Shown piece after piece: positions 31,763 through 41,998 of a stretch of DNA of 64,000 nt. Origin of the DNA: Paraniabella ginsengisoli (lineage in GTDB: Bacteria; Bacteroidota; Bacteroidia; Chitinophagales; Chitinophagaceae); the NCBI RefSeq assembly GCF_022513635.1, contig NZ_JAKWBL010000004.1:62001-126000 (forward strand). The letters are read 5' to 3'. The notes below the pieces were generated by a model. The model saw only the letters and a list, made by a program, of their open reading frames with translations. It did no database searches and was not told the origin of the DNA. A program made the position numbers and the translations under genes. Positions within the stretch are counted from its first letter, which is position 1. The number at the start of each line of letters is the position of its first letter.

Positions 31763-32128
31763 ATGAAATTCGACAAAAAACTAAATGACCTTTTATCGGC
31801 TTGGGAAGAAACCTATAAAAAAGGACAGCTTACGTTGTGGATATTTCTTGCTTTGCAGCAAGGAGAAAAGTATGTTGATGAAATTAAAAATTTTGTCGAG
31901 GAAAAATCTTTGCAAACGATGACCTGCGAAGAGCAAAGTCTGTATCGTGTATTACGAAAATATGAACATATTGAAGTTGTTAAACACAATTTGAAGCAAG
32001 GCAATAAAGGCCCTGACAGAAAATATTATTCTTTGACCGATTTGGGACAAAAGCTCTTTACACAGTTTGTAAAAAGAAATATTCATCTATTTTATTCGGA
32101 TGAAATTAAGAAACTAATAAAATTTTAG
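31763..32128 (+). CDS. PadR-family transcriptional regulator
   Basis: 121 residues from the ATG at 31763; an earlier TTG (31739) lies inside the operator and is less likely. The winged helix is visible (LWIFLALQQGEKYVDEIKNF, then LYRVLRKYEHIEVVKHN, then GPDRKYYSLTDLGQKLF). It stands two bases before a small membrane protein gene, a common PadR arrangement. Confidence 0.85.
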   Translation: MKFDKKLNDLLSAWEETYKKGQLTLWIFLALQQGEKYVDEIKNFVEEKSLQTMTCEEQSLYRVLRKYEHIEVVKHNLKQGNKGPDRKYYSLTDLGQKLFTQFVKRNIHLFYSDEIKKLIKF

Positions 32129-32130
32129 AC

Positions 32131-32550
32131 ATGAAAACAATAACGCCATTTTTAGTAAAATTTGCAATTACTGCAATTATTTTATCCATTACTTTCAGAT
32201 ACTTTTTGAGCAGCGGTATTGAGAATGGCTCAACATTGATGATTACTCTTTCAGCATGTCTATAAGGGATCAGTATGTTTATCTCCGGCTTGTATTGGGG
32301 GTCAAAAGAGGGAACCGATCTTCCAATATACGATGTTGGATTCAGATTTCATTTTGCAACATACTTGGTACATAACCTAATTTCGGAAGCATGGTTTGTG
32401 TTTGGCTTTAATTCGGTCTACGAAGGAATACAAGTTGTACATTATACAGCTATCATTTGGGGAATGCTTTTATTAATCCATTTTGTTATTTATATGCGTG
32501 TAAAAAGAAATTCAATTAATGGATTGGATAGAACTGATTTATTTGAATAG
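32131..32550 (+). pseudogene. PadR-associated small membrane protein with an in-frame stop
   Basis: A single frame from ATG 32131 runs through MKTITPFLVKFAITAIILSI, an in-frame TAA at 32263-32265, then GISMFISGLYWGSKEG to the stop at 32550 (139 codons). Both halves read as one four-helix membrane protein, with a tyrosine expected at the stop (TAT to TAA). Unlike the other breaks this is a substitution, not a homopolymer indel, so it may be a real nonsense mutation or a base error. If real, translation could restart at the ATG 32275. Confidence 0.6.
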
Positions 32551-32570
32551 ACTGTGGAAGGTCTTTCACT

Positions 32571-33892
32571 TTAAATATAATTCCTATTCTTCAACTCCAG
32601 ATATTTATTGATTGTATTTACTGTCAATTGTTCGGGTGTGGTTAGCACGCTTAGTATGCCGTTTTGTTGCAGTTCTTTCACCATCTGCTTTTTCTCAAAG
32701 GAAAATTTTTCTGCAATGGTTTTTATATAAACCTGTTCCAAATCTTCGGCGTTTGTTTCTATCAATCCTTTTATAGCAGTGTTTTCAAAAAATACGATTA
32801 GCAATAAATGATAATGAGCAATCTTTTTAAACGCCGGAATATCCCTTTTGAGACTCTCCAAAGATTCAAAATTGGTAAACAACACAACTAAGCCCCGATT
32901 GGTAACTCGATTCCGAATAGTAGCATACATTTTTTCATAATCGGCTTCTAAAAAATTGGTTTGTTGTTTATATAAAGATTCAAGAATCAGGTTCATGTGG
33001 CCGGGCTTTTTATCGGCTGTCAAAAAGGTATCCAATTTTTCTGCAAAAGTTACCAGGCCGGCTTTGTCCTGCTTAATCATAGCAATATTAGACAATACCA
33101 AGGATGCATTGATCGCGTAGTCAAGCAGCGTCATTCCGTCAAAAGGCATTTTCATTACCCGCCCTTTGTTGATAATACAATATACCTGCTGGCTTTTTTC
33201 GTCCGTATAATTATTGATCATCAGGTTACCCCTGCGGCCCGTTGCCTTCCAGTTAATCGTTCTATAATCATCGCCGCGTACATACTCTTTTATCTGCTCA
33301 AACTCGCTGCTATGGCCCAATCTTCGAATCCGCTTAATACCGGCTTCCTGTAAACGGTTGGTAGCAGCCAGCAACTGAAAGCGCCGCATCTGGACAAAAG
33401 AAGGATACACTTTTACTGTGTGTTTTGCCTCGATTGAATACCTTCGTTTCGTTAGCTTCAACGGGCCATTTACAATTACATTAATATTATCAAAAACATA
33501 TTCGCCACGTGTAAGGGGCTTAATAGGATAGTTGATTGTTTCGGAAGCAGCAGACAAAATATGCAAAGACCGCTGCCAGTCTCTTATTTGTAATTGAACC
33601 GGAAGTTCATCAATCACCAAAACTGAAATAGGATAATTGTAGCGGTTAGAAATAAAAAGCGACACGGGGTTATCATCGCTAATGCTTAATCTTTCCGGTA
33701 ATTGCCTTGTGGCAATGATGCCAGTTTTTTTGAATACAATAATAACAGGTCAGCAAATATTACAATGCAGAGTAATAATAATATCAGCGACGCCGCATTA
33801 TAAAGTGGTGGAAAAAAATATCCGACCATGTACAAAGCCGCACAGGCTCCGCCGATGTAGTAAACAATTTTATTTAGGTAGAAAGATTTCAA
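32571..33892 (-). CDS. DUF58 domain protein (one apparent frameshift)
   Basis: 440 residues after adding a base in 33692-33694. Two N-terminal membrane helices (residues about 10-55), a beta-sandwich, then the DUF58/vWA-like part with the signature EYVRGDDYRTINWKATGRRG and VYCIINKGRVM. DUF58 proteins pair with MoxR ATPases in cell-envelope or complex-assembly roles that are not understood. It is the last gene of the five-gene cluster running down from 38208. Confidence 0.85.
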
Positions 33893-34132
33893 ATGAAATG
33901 GTGAATAGTGAATAATTAATATTAAACTCTAAATTCTAAATGCCGCTTCTGTTTGTTTTTAAATTTATCATTCTGAATTTTTTATTTTTTAACGTTTATG
34001 TAGGTTGATATATATTCATCAGTACAAGCGAGCGTGGCAAGACCGTTGAGATATGTTCTTCTGCTGATCCAATAACTTTTCGTACATAACTGTTTATTTT
34101 ACATTTTAAATTCATCATTCTGAATTTTACAT
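33893..34132. other. 240-base gap inside the MoxR cluster
   Basis: No gene seen. Contains a dispersed repeat (34028-34050) and AT-rich sequence. The gap suggests that the DUF58 gene may have been separated from moxR by repeat insertion. Confidence 0.4.
34028..34050. repeat. GAGCGTGGCAAGACCGTTGAG dispersed repeat
   Basis: Same family as 7998-8040, 46302-46330 and 59856-59910. Confidence 0.5.
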
Positions 34133-35109
34133 TTATCTGGGTATTTCAAGGCCGTTAATAATTTGTTTGATGACTTCATTTTCATTGATGCCTTCCATTT
34201 CTTTTTCAGGAGAAAGAATAATGCGATGGCGCAGAACTGGCGCGGCAACAGCAATAATGTCATCGGGCGTTACAAAGTCGCGTGCCTGCATAGCAGCAGT
34301 TGCCTTTGCCGCGTTCATTATAGCCAGCGAAGCTCGCGGTGAAGCGCCCAGATAAATCGATTTGTTGTTTCTTGTTTGGTGCACCAGTTTGGCGATGAAC
34401 GCCAACAACTTTTCTTCAATCAGAATTTGTTTTACCTGTTGCCTTAGTTGGTTGATCTGCGCTCCGCTCAATGCGGCACTGATACCGTCAAGCGCATTGT
34501 GATTACCCATTTTATGAAATAATGAAAGTATCTGTAACTCTTCATCTTCTTTAGGATAAGGCACTTCAATCTTAAAAAGAAATCGGTCTAATTGTGCCTC
34601 GGGCAGGCGATAGGTACCTTCCTGCTCAACGGGATTTTGTGTGGCCAGCACCATAAAAGGCGCATCCATCTTATAGGTTGTTCCGTCAATCGAAATTTGC
34701 CGCTCTTCCATTACTTCTAACAACGCCGCCTGCGTTTTTGCCGGTGCGCGATTAATTTCATCAACCAGCACGATGTTGCCAAACACAGGACCCTTCCTAA
34801 ACTCAAATTTTGCATCGCCGGGATTAAACACCGGCGTTCCGATTACATCGGAAGGCATCAGATCGGGCGTAAACTGCACCCGCATGAAGGATGCATCAAC
34901 AGCTTTTGCGACCAACTTGGCTGTAAGTGTTTTTGCAACACCGGGTACACCTTCAATTAATACATGACCATCTGCAAGCAAAGCGGTAATGATCAATCTC
35001 ACCATTTCATCCTGACCAATAATTACTTTTTTATTTCCCCGGTGATGCTTAATACAGCCTCATTTAGCTGGCTTAGGTCTATGCGGTTTTCGAAAACAGG
35101 ATCTTGCAT
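34133..35109 (-). CDS. MoxR-family AAA+ ATPase (one apparent frameshift)
   Basis: 325 residues from ATG 35109 (MQDPVFENRIDLSQL) after adding one base in the T6 run 35028-35033. Walker A EGVPGVAKTLTAK, Walker B VLVDEINRAPAKTQAALLE, sensor 1 LATQNPVEQEG and the sensor 2 region SPRASLAIMNAAK are all present. A chaperone-like ATPase acting with DUF58/vWA partners. It lies 10 bases after the DUF4350 gene. Confidence 0.92.
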
Positions 35110-35119
35110 ATTTTAGTTT

Positions 35120-36337
35120 TTATTCTTTATTGTAAAATTCATCCATATTATTTTGCAGCGCAATTAACTCTGTATCAGTAAAAACGCCTTCATTATTAAT
35201 GCGGTTGATCTGTATAACAATATTTTCAACAAGGGTTTTGCTGACGCCTGACTTATAGCTTAACTCATTGACAAAACCTGAATCAAGTTTTTTAGCGAAA
35301 ATTTTATACCTGCTGCGCACATGTTCTAAAAAATAGGCACTCATTTTTTGCGCAAGATTTGTATGATCACCTCTCTCATAATACAGCAATCCCATTGTTT
35401 TTACAAACTCAAGTGAATCATTTGCCGGCTTTTCCATAATTGGTATCACACGTTGCTTTCGACGCATTTCTGTAAGCGCATATACCAAAAGCAATACCAG
35501 CGCAGTAAGCACTCCAGCTCGGAAATAAGGATTCTTCATGACCGCGTTAAACCATCCTCTGTCGCCACTGCGGGAATGAGGCGTTCTGAAATATTCATCC
35601 CAAATAACTAACGGCGTACCTGTAGGAAATTGCGAAAACACTTTTTCGAAATATTGAATGTTATCATTGTACAATAAAAAATAATTGCTGAACGACATGG
35701 GCGACAAATGAATATATAAGTTGCCATTACCCTTTTTAAGATGAATAAAATTAGGTGCTCCATCATCAGCATACCCAATAATTTTTGAAATGGAGCTATC
35801 CGTATCTTTAAAATAACTTTCGATAGAAATGCCGGGGTAACGATAATCTGTTTTTTCAACAAACGGCGGTGCGGACAACCGGACATTCATCGTGTCACTA
35901 TCATAACTTCCGTAAGGAAAATAAGTATAGTTTTTGGTTTGCACCCTAGCGTTCAAGAAACGATACAATTCAGAACTGATATAGAATGTACTAATGAAAA
36001 TATTATTACCTCTGTCAATAAAAGTAATCAGGTCATCCACTTCATAAGAATTTGGTTGAAATTCGGGCTGCAAAATCACATAAAGCTGATCCGGTTTATT
36101 ATCACCAAAAATTTTAACATCTCCAGGGGGACTGTAATTGATTTTAAATGCCGCTTTCGGAAAAAATTTCTTTAAGCATTCATGAAAGACAAAAGCTCCA
36201 TAAGGATTTTTATCTTTTTTATTCAAAGAAATGTAAGTACTGATTTCTTTTTTATCAGATGTTCGAAGGCTGAACAGATAAATTACCACAGCGCATATAA
36301 GCACTCCGCACATTATATATATCAGCGCTTTCTTCAC
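35120..36337 (-). CDS. DUF4350-type membrane protein of the MoxR cluster
   Basis: 405 residues, frame intact. An N-terminal membrane helix (residues 4-24), then a periplasmic GATase-like DUF4350 domain (YGAFVFHECLKKFFP, VDDLITFIDRGNNIFIST), a second membrane helix near 280-297, and a helical cytoplasmic tail. Known only as a conserved partner of MoxR/DUF58 genes; function unknown. Confidence 0.8.
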   Translation of the reverse strand: MKKALIYIMCGVLICAVVIYLFSLRTSDKKEISTYISLNKKDKNPYGAFVFHECLKKFFPKAAFKINYSPPGDVKIFGDNKPDQLYVILQPEFQPNSYEVDDLITFIDRGNNIFISTFYISSELYRFLNARVQTKNYTYFPYGSYDSDTMNVRLSAPPFVEKTDYRYPGISIESYFKDTDSSISKIIGYADDGAPNFIHLKKGNGNLYIHLSPMSFSNYFLLYNDNIQYFEKVFSQFPTGTPLVIWDEYFRTPHSRSGDRGWFNAVMKNPYFRAGVLTALVLLLVYALTEMRRKQRVIPIMEKPANDSLEFVKTMGLLYYERGDHTNLAQKMSAYFLEHVRSRYKIFAKKLDSGFVNELSYKSGVSKTLVENIVIQINRINNEGVFTDTELIALQNNMDEFYNKE

Positions 36338-36345
36338 CTATGCTT

Positions 36346-37148
36346 TTATTTTTTATGCAGATCACTAAATGAATTTTCTATATTCCTATAATGATCTTCA
36401 TCGATGGGAAATAATCCGTACCAACTATATTCGTAGCTACGCGTTGCACTTAAAAAATCTTGATAGTGCGATGTAGATCTTGTTTGCAGTAAATAATCAA
36501 AGTTTGTTTTATCAGGCTGATACTTTATAATTCCTTTTTCTGAAAGGGTTTTTAATAGCTGCAAATATTGTAGCCTTATAGCAAGCCTATAATTATTTGC
36601 TTTTAAAGCATCTTGAATTGCCTCAGCAAATTGAATAGAAAAAATATCCTTTTGTTCTTCTTCAAAGCTCCCAGTTTCTATACTTGCTGCTTTTTTCTGA
36701 ACAATAGCAGGTTGTTGTCTTTTAAATACCAGACAAGAATAAACAGGAATAAAACAATTGCTATATACAGCCATATTTTACCCAGGTCAATATCACTGTG
36801 TTTAACGGATTTTTTCTTTGGTTCAGAAAGCCCTGTTTTTACATATTCAAAATCCGGCGAATTTTTCAGACTGTTTACAAAATTGTTGTCCGACTTACGC
36901 CAGCTAACGCTAGCTATTGCCAGCGTATCCATTGCATCAAAGGCATTTGCTTTAGCTCTTTTTGTTGAATCTTCATAAGTTTCTTCTTCCAGGTATTCTT
37001 CATCGTCTGAATAAAAACTATCAACGACAGGCGGCTCAATTATTTCAATAGAATCGACACTGCCTGTTTGTGCCAAAGCAACATTACTGCCTATTGACGC
37101 TAACAGGATGAATAAGATTATAATAAGATATGTTCTGATTATTCTCAT
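36346..37148 (-). CDS. DUF4129 domain protein (one apparent frameshift)
   Basis: 267 residues after adding a base in the T6 run 36691-36696. Signal peptide (MRIIRTYLIIILFILLASIG), an acidic periplasmic part, a membrane helix (IWLYIAIVLFLFILVWYL), and a C-terminal helical DUF4129 region with RLAIRLQYLQLLKTLSEKG and SYEYSWYGLFPI. Found next to MoxR/DUF58 genes in many Bacteroidota. It precedes the DUF4350 gene by eight bases. Confidence 0.8.
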
Positions 37149-37180
37149 AAGTCGTGCCCGCTCTGCAATAGCTTTGAGGC

Positions 37181-37212
37181 CTCACCCCCAGCCCCTCTCC
37201 AAGGGAGAGGGG
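37181..37212. repeat. CTCACCCCCAGCCCCTCTCC hairpin repeat
   Basis: A classic Bacteroidota dispersed hairpin; the arms CCCCTCTCC/GGAGAGGGG flank an AA loop. It lies in the gap between the SpoIIM-like and DUF4129 genes and accounts for a spurious reading frame there. Confidence 0.75.
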
Positions 37213-37260
37213 CGTAGTGCCTGCGTAATCGAAGTTTTAATATTTGGATAGAATAAATCT

Positions 37261-38208
37261 TCACTTTTGCAGAGCTCTTTTGGTTAGCTGAATGGGATAA
37301 ATGATAAAATACCAAACGACAAAAACTGTAGAAGCCGCAGTAACAAGGTTCGTCAGCCAAGCCGCATCGTTATACAATCTTGTAATCAGTCCTTCAAAAA
37401 AGCTGCTACAATAAAAACGGGAACAATACCAATCATTATTTTAACACCATCTTTCGCACCTTCTCTAAAAGCCTCTATTCTATTTTTCGTTCCGGGAAAC
37501 AAAAAACTTTTACCCAATATAAAACCGGCAGCACCAGCAATAATGATAGCTGTGATTTCGAGCGTTCCATGCACAAATACCACCAGCCAAAACTGCAGGC
37601 CATATCCATGTGAAGCGAATAGTTCATCGAAAATACCAACCATTGCGCCGGTTTCGGCCAGCTTATACATGGTGGGAATACCACAGAATATGCCGGACAC
37701 AAAGAAGATAAATGCGACTTTGATATTATTGATCATGATACCCAACCAACTTAACAATGGGTTACCCCTTCGTAAATACCAAAAGGATTATCTCTTTCAA
37801 TATTCTCAATAGTTTGAGATACATATTCATTGCCGAAAAAATTTCGCGCTACTTCCACGTCCTGCCTGGAGATAAAAAATCCTATTAAAAAAATATTGCA
37901 AAAACGATGAAAGAGAATAGCAGGGTTTTATGATGCTTTTGAATGGTTAGCGGTAATTCATATTTCCAGAATGTTTTTAACCGGCTGGATTCCTCTTTCC
38001 TGTTGCGGTAAATGTCGAGATACATTTTCGCCGCTTGCTTATTGAGATAGTTTGCTGTTTTACTTCCGGCATAAAAAGTTTTAGCGTAAGCCAGGTCGTC
38101 AACGGTTTGCGTAAAGGCGCTGGCCATTTCATCGGGTGATGTAGGTGGCTCGGTTTCATTCTTCAACCAGCGATCTTTATTCTTCCTGATAAATAGTGCC
38201 TCTCTCAA
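37261..38208 (-). CDS. SpoIIM-family membrane protein, three apparent frameshifts
   Basis: 316 residues from a TTG start at 38208 (REALFIRKNKDRW). Bases must be added in the A7 run 37887-37893, C4 37765-37768 and A6 37396-37401; the result is continuous, including FFISRQDVEVARNFFGNEYV and WYFIIYPIQLTKRALQK. About five membrane helices with the SpoIIM-like core (GIFCGIPTMYKLAETGAMVG, VHGTLEITAIIIAGAAGF). In this lineage it is a partner of the MoxR/DUF58 cluster, not a sporulation protein. First gene of the cluster. Confidence 0.82.
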
Positions 38209-38309
38209 TTAACGTTGTTTGGAAACTAAAATACAAAATTTATAGAGCAGGCAAAGTTTTTTATTGCGTTTGATGACACAACAATCGCTAAGAAGACAAG
38301 TGGTAATGT

Positions 38310-39275
38310 TTATTTACATTCTTGCCTAAAGTATTCCACACTTTCAGCAACAGCCTTTTCAATACTTTGGTACTGGATTCCTAATTCGGCAATAGAAGTT
38401 TTATTGTCATAATAATTTTTTACACGGAGAATCTGCATATTGTTTGTGCAAAGGCTGGTCTTAATTTTAAAAGATCTAAGTATATCTCCAATTAGTCCTG
38501 CAACCAGAAGTAGTAAAGATGGTATAGGAAACAATACCTGCCTTCGTTTGGTAAACATTTTAACTAATCTGAAAAAATCTTCATAACTCATATTTATTCC
38601 GGCCAATAAATATCGATGACCATTTTTACCAACTTGTATACACTTCTCAATTCCAATGGCCACATCTTTTACTGCTACAAAATTTTTTCCTCCGGGTGGA
38701 TAGAACAAAATCCCATTTTTCATAGCCATTAGAATTATTTTACCACTGCTGGGCTTGCTATCGTTGGGGCCAATCATAAATGTTGGATTTACAATATGCA
38801 CGGTAATATCGCCTTGCTTTGATAGAACATGCGCTTCTGCTGCGGCCTTGCTTCTGGCATAAAGAGATCGTGTAAATGGCCATAACATAGTTTTATATTC
38901 CGGCACTTCATTGTTTGATACTATACCATAGCCAATAGTGTTTGCCGTGCTTACGTAAATAAACTTTTTTACTTTGGCTTTGACCGCGGCACATAATATA
39001 TTTTCAGTGGCGTTGTAGTTTATCTGATAATCTTTATAAGAAATTAAATCCTGGCGTGTTACAGCTGCCACATGTATAACGATGTCAACGTTCTGCAAAT
39101 ACACAGATAAATCTGTATTTAATTCTGCCTCTATAATCTGTAACCTATCGTGCGATATATGTTTATAGCTGCTTTTAGATCGCACCAACCCCTTAACCGT
39201 ATAACCCTTTTGTAATAAAAGCAACACAAGATTTGTACCCAACAACCCGCTAACACCAGTAACAAATACAGTCAT
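38310..39275 (-). CDS. NAD(P)-dependent epimerase/dehydratase (extended SDR)
   Basis: 321 residues. The nucleotide motif TGVSGLLGTN, the active-site YARSK tyrosine/lysine and VAAVTRQD match extended short-chain dehydrogenases of the dihydroflavonol-reductase/3-beta-HSD type. The substrate is unknown; a lipid or sugar-nucleotide substrate is plausible. Its ATG overlaps the stop of the upstream reductase gene (ATGA at 39272-39275), so the two are translationally coupled. Confidence 0.82.
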   Translation of the reverse strand: MTVFVTGVSGLLGTNLVLLLLQKGYTVKGLVRSKSSYKHISHDRLQIIEAELNTDLSVYLQNVDIVIHVAAVTRQDLISYKDYQINYNATENILCAAVKAKVKKFIYVSTANTIGYGIVSNNEVPEYKTMLWPFTRSLYARSKAAAEAHVLSKQGDITVHIVNPTFMIGPNDSKPSSGKIILMAMKNGILFYPPGGKNFVAVKDVAIGIEKCIQVGKNGHRYLLAGINMSYEDFFRLVKMFTKRRQVLFPIPSLLLLVAGLIGDILRSFKIKTSLCTNNMQILRVKNYYDNKTSIAELGIQYQSIEKAVAESVEYFRQECK

Positions 39276-40053
39276 CGTATTTCCTTTTTTATGTTATATG
39301 TAAGCAAAGGTAGTTTGATCCAGATCGGCAGTAATGCAATGGCCAGCCAACTCCAGGGATTTACCATTATGACCCTGTCTCTTTTAAATAACTTCTTAAT
39401 ACATGAGGCGGCCACTTTGTCTGGCTGCAATAAAGTCATACGCCCAATTATTCCCAAATTTTTGATACGTTGACATACATCCTCATTAGTAGCCATTGCG
39501 CCAGGATTGACAACACTTACAACCACACCAGTATTTTTCAGCTCTTCACTTAACCCACGTGAAAAAGAATGAATAAAAGTTTTTGAAGCGGGATAAACCG
39601 TTTTATAACCAATGGGAGAGAAAGCAGCCATGCTGGAAACATTGAGGATATATGCCTGTTGCTGGCGAAGTAGATTGGGCAGCAACTGATGTGTAAGTAA
39701 GGAAGTGGCGACTACATTTACCTGCATAATGCTATCGATGTAGTGGATCGATGCTTCCGTAAATTTTTTAGTGCCTCCAACGCCTGCATTATTTATTAAA
39801 ATATAAATATCAAAATTTTTGTTTAACCAATTACATAGCGCTATTACGTTCTGCTTAACAGAGAGATCTGTTTCGTAATATTCAACTTTCACTTTATAAG
39901 TTTCAGAAAGCTGTACTGCCAACCAGAAAGGCCTTGGCCAGGCAAACTTACCAACACCAGGTTTAATCGTTGTGCAGCTAACACTTTTGCGAAAGCGCTG
40001 CCTAATCCCTGGCTCGCACCAGTAATTACTGCATATCTATTTGTCTGAACCAT
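39272..40053 (-). CDS. classical short-chain dehydrogenase (one apparent frameshift)
   Basis: 260 residues starting MVQTNRYAVITGASQGLG (start 40053) after adding one base at 39921-39922. Rossmann TGASQGLG, NNAG, the catalytic serine in NVSSMAAF and YPASK are all present. A C-terminal membrane-active segment (WLAIALLPIWIKLPLLTY) suggests a lipid substrate. The start codon lies inside a dispersed repeat (40041-40080). Confidence 0.82.
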
Positions 40054-40080
40054 GATTTATGGGATTTAATGATTAACAAG
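40041..40080. repeat. TTGTCTGAACCATGATTT dispersed repeat, copy 2
   Basis: Near copy of 26031-26071. The CAT of CCATG supplies the minus-strand start codon of the short-chain dehydrogenase, so its first three codons are repeat-derived. Confidence 0.65.
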
Positions 40081-40177
40081 AGTAAGGCGTGTCAACTTGT
40101 TATTCTTCTTCTGTACTTTCTGATAAAATAAAGTATGATACCTGTAATCAGCATAACGATTATTTTTCCTGATATGT

Positions 40178-40888
40178 TTACATCTTCCTTACTCTACCTG
40201 ATCCGGATATGGAAGTATTGATAGTTGGCTCCCCGACGTACCATACATCACCACTGCCTGAAATTTTAATATCAAGTGCATCGTCTGCCCACAGTTTTGC
40301 CTCTCCAGATCCGGTAACTTTTACCTTCGCCTGCTCACTTTGCATTTGGTTCGTATGATAGTTTCCATTACCACTTATAGTAATTTCCTGCGTTTGCGTG
40401 GCGCCGCCGTTTATGGAAATATTTCCCGATCCAGTAATATTAGCATTTATTGTAGTAGCTGTTAGCTTTGGCAGAGAGATATTGCCGCTACCGCTAACCC
40501 GCAAATCAATTGCCGATGTGGAGATATCTGTATTTATAGAAATATTACCGGACCCTGAAAGTGTTGCTCCAACAAGATCAGGATTAGACACGTAAATAGT
40601 AACGCTGCCTCTTTTTATATTTATGTTTGGCTTCGTCTTTAAAATAAGTGTGTTACCGCTTACTTCTGTCAGGATATAATCTTGTATGTTTTGAGCTGCT
40701 TCAACCTCCACAGACTTTGTTGCTCCTTGTACAAATTGAACATCTCCGCTGAAGGCTGCTTCAATCTTTGTGAAATCAGATACTGATCTTGCCTCTTTAA
40801 CAGCTGGCCCATCCGGAAATACTTTCTTACAGCCTGGGGCAATAATTAATAATGTTATTGCGAAAGCGAAAAATGATAATTGTTTCAT
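40178..40888 (-). CDS. head-GIN (DUF2807) lipoprotein
   Basis: 236 residues. The lipobox IAPGC gives an acylated cysteine near residue 20. The rest is a right-handed beta-helix-like run with repeated SGSGNIS/TGSGN motifs about every 18-20 residues, the hallmark of putative auto-transporter adhesin head GIN domains. Function unknown, surface exposed. It is on the same strand as the surface-repeat genes upstream. Confidence 0.85.
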   Translation of the reverse strand: MKQLSFFAFAITLLIIAPGCKKVFPDGPAVKEARSVSDFTKIEAAFSGDVQFVQGATKSVEVEAAQNIQDYILTEVSGNTLILKTKPNINIKRGSVTIYVSNPDLVGATLSGSGNISINTDISTSAIDLRVSGSGNISLPKLTATTINANITGSGNISINGGATQTQEITISGNGNYHTNQMQSEQAKVKVTGSGEAKLWADDALDIKISGSGDVWYVGEPTINTSISGSGRVRKM

Positions 40889-40931
40889 TTTGTGTACTTT
40901 TTAGTTTGCAGCGTCGCCGCATTTTTTTGTT

Positions 40932-41944
40932 TTAAAGATTAATATTTACACCGGCTAAAGCGCCTACTGTTATGGCAAAAGAAGATTCGTTATCGCTATA
41001 CCTCCAGAGATAATTGTTTCCAAAAATTTTAGAGTCCGAATATTTATAGGTGTTCAACGCCGGGCCAGCTGTGATTTCAATCATCGGGCTTACTTTATAT
41101 GCTAACAAAGTTCTTAGCGATTGTGTGTGTTTGAAAAAGTAAAGTCAGTTTTCGACATTGCTACAACTTCAGCATTTACACGAAACTGTTGACTAAGCGG
41201 TATATGATAACCAATGCCGGCCTCCATTTGAAGCACTGTCCTTTTTAATTCGTTACCAGCACCAACACCTATGATGCCATATGTTTTGCGGCCACCAGTA
41301 CGCAACACTATATTTGCCGAGGCATCATCATATATCTGAATGCCTATTTGCTGCTCCCCGGTTTTAATAATGTTTAATAATCCAATGGGATGATCAGAAG
41401 TATCAGCTATATTAATAAGTCCGGCAATTTGTACACCTTTAACGGTTTTCGCTACGTTAACAAGTCCGGCAATTTGTGTGTTGACATTTTTATTAATATT
41501 GACGAGGCCTGCAATTTGTAGTATTTCGTATTGACTACAGTTACTCAATCCTGCTATCTGAATAAATCCATTTCCAGATTTCTGATTATGCAACCCTGCA
41601 ACTTGAACACTTCTTCCGTTAGCTGCACCATTATATAAACCTGCAATAGCGAGTCCTTTGTCAGAACCATTTACTTTATTAACCAGTCCGCTTATCATTA
41701 CTCCTTTATTGTTTCCATAAAGCTTGGTGTATAAGCCTCCAATAGACATCCCTCTATTATTAAGATTTACTCCCTGAAGTGCGTGTAGGGCAAAAGAAGG
41801 GCTAATATCCTTTGCATACTTTCCTTGTGTACTGACTGGTGTAACTACTCCAAGATGGACACTGTTAATTGCCGGTTCCTGCGCACTGCATTTTAAACTA
41901 ATAATGTAAAAAGCAATGAATAAAACGTTCTTTCTGATTTGCAT
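40932..41944 (-). CDS. LA_2272-type surface-repeat outer-membrane protein (one apparent frameshift)
   Basis: 337 residues when one base is added in the A5 run 41134-41138, which extends the protein from the apparent stop at 41114 to AITVGALAGVNINL. Signal peptide (LFIAFYIISLKCSAQ). The middle holds about ten short repeats of the form VQIAGLxN (VQVAGLHNQKSG, IQIAGLSN, TQIAGLVNVAK, VQIAGLINIAD). The last third alternates hydrophobic strands like an outer-membrane barrel. It is paired with the larger STN-containing relative next to it. Confidence 0.75.
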
Positions 41945-41998
41945 ATTTTTAATGTATATACCTAATACACATTAAATGCTTTTCACCCCTACGCTTTA

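Noticed and set aside
37145..37360. 71-residue minus-strand frame
   Set aside because: It reads through the CTCACCCCCAGCCCC hairpin repeat and overlaps the true end of the SpoIIM-like gene in another frame.
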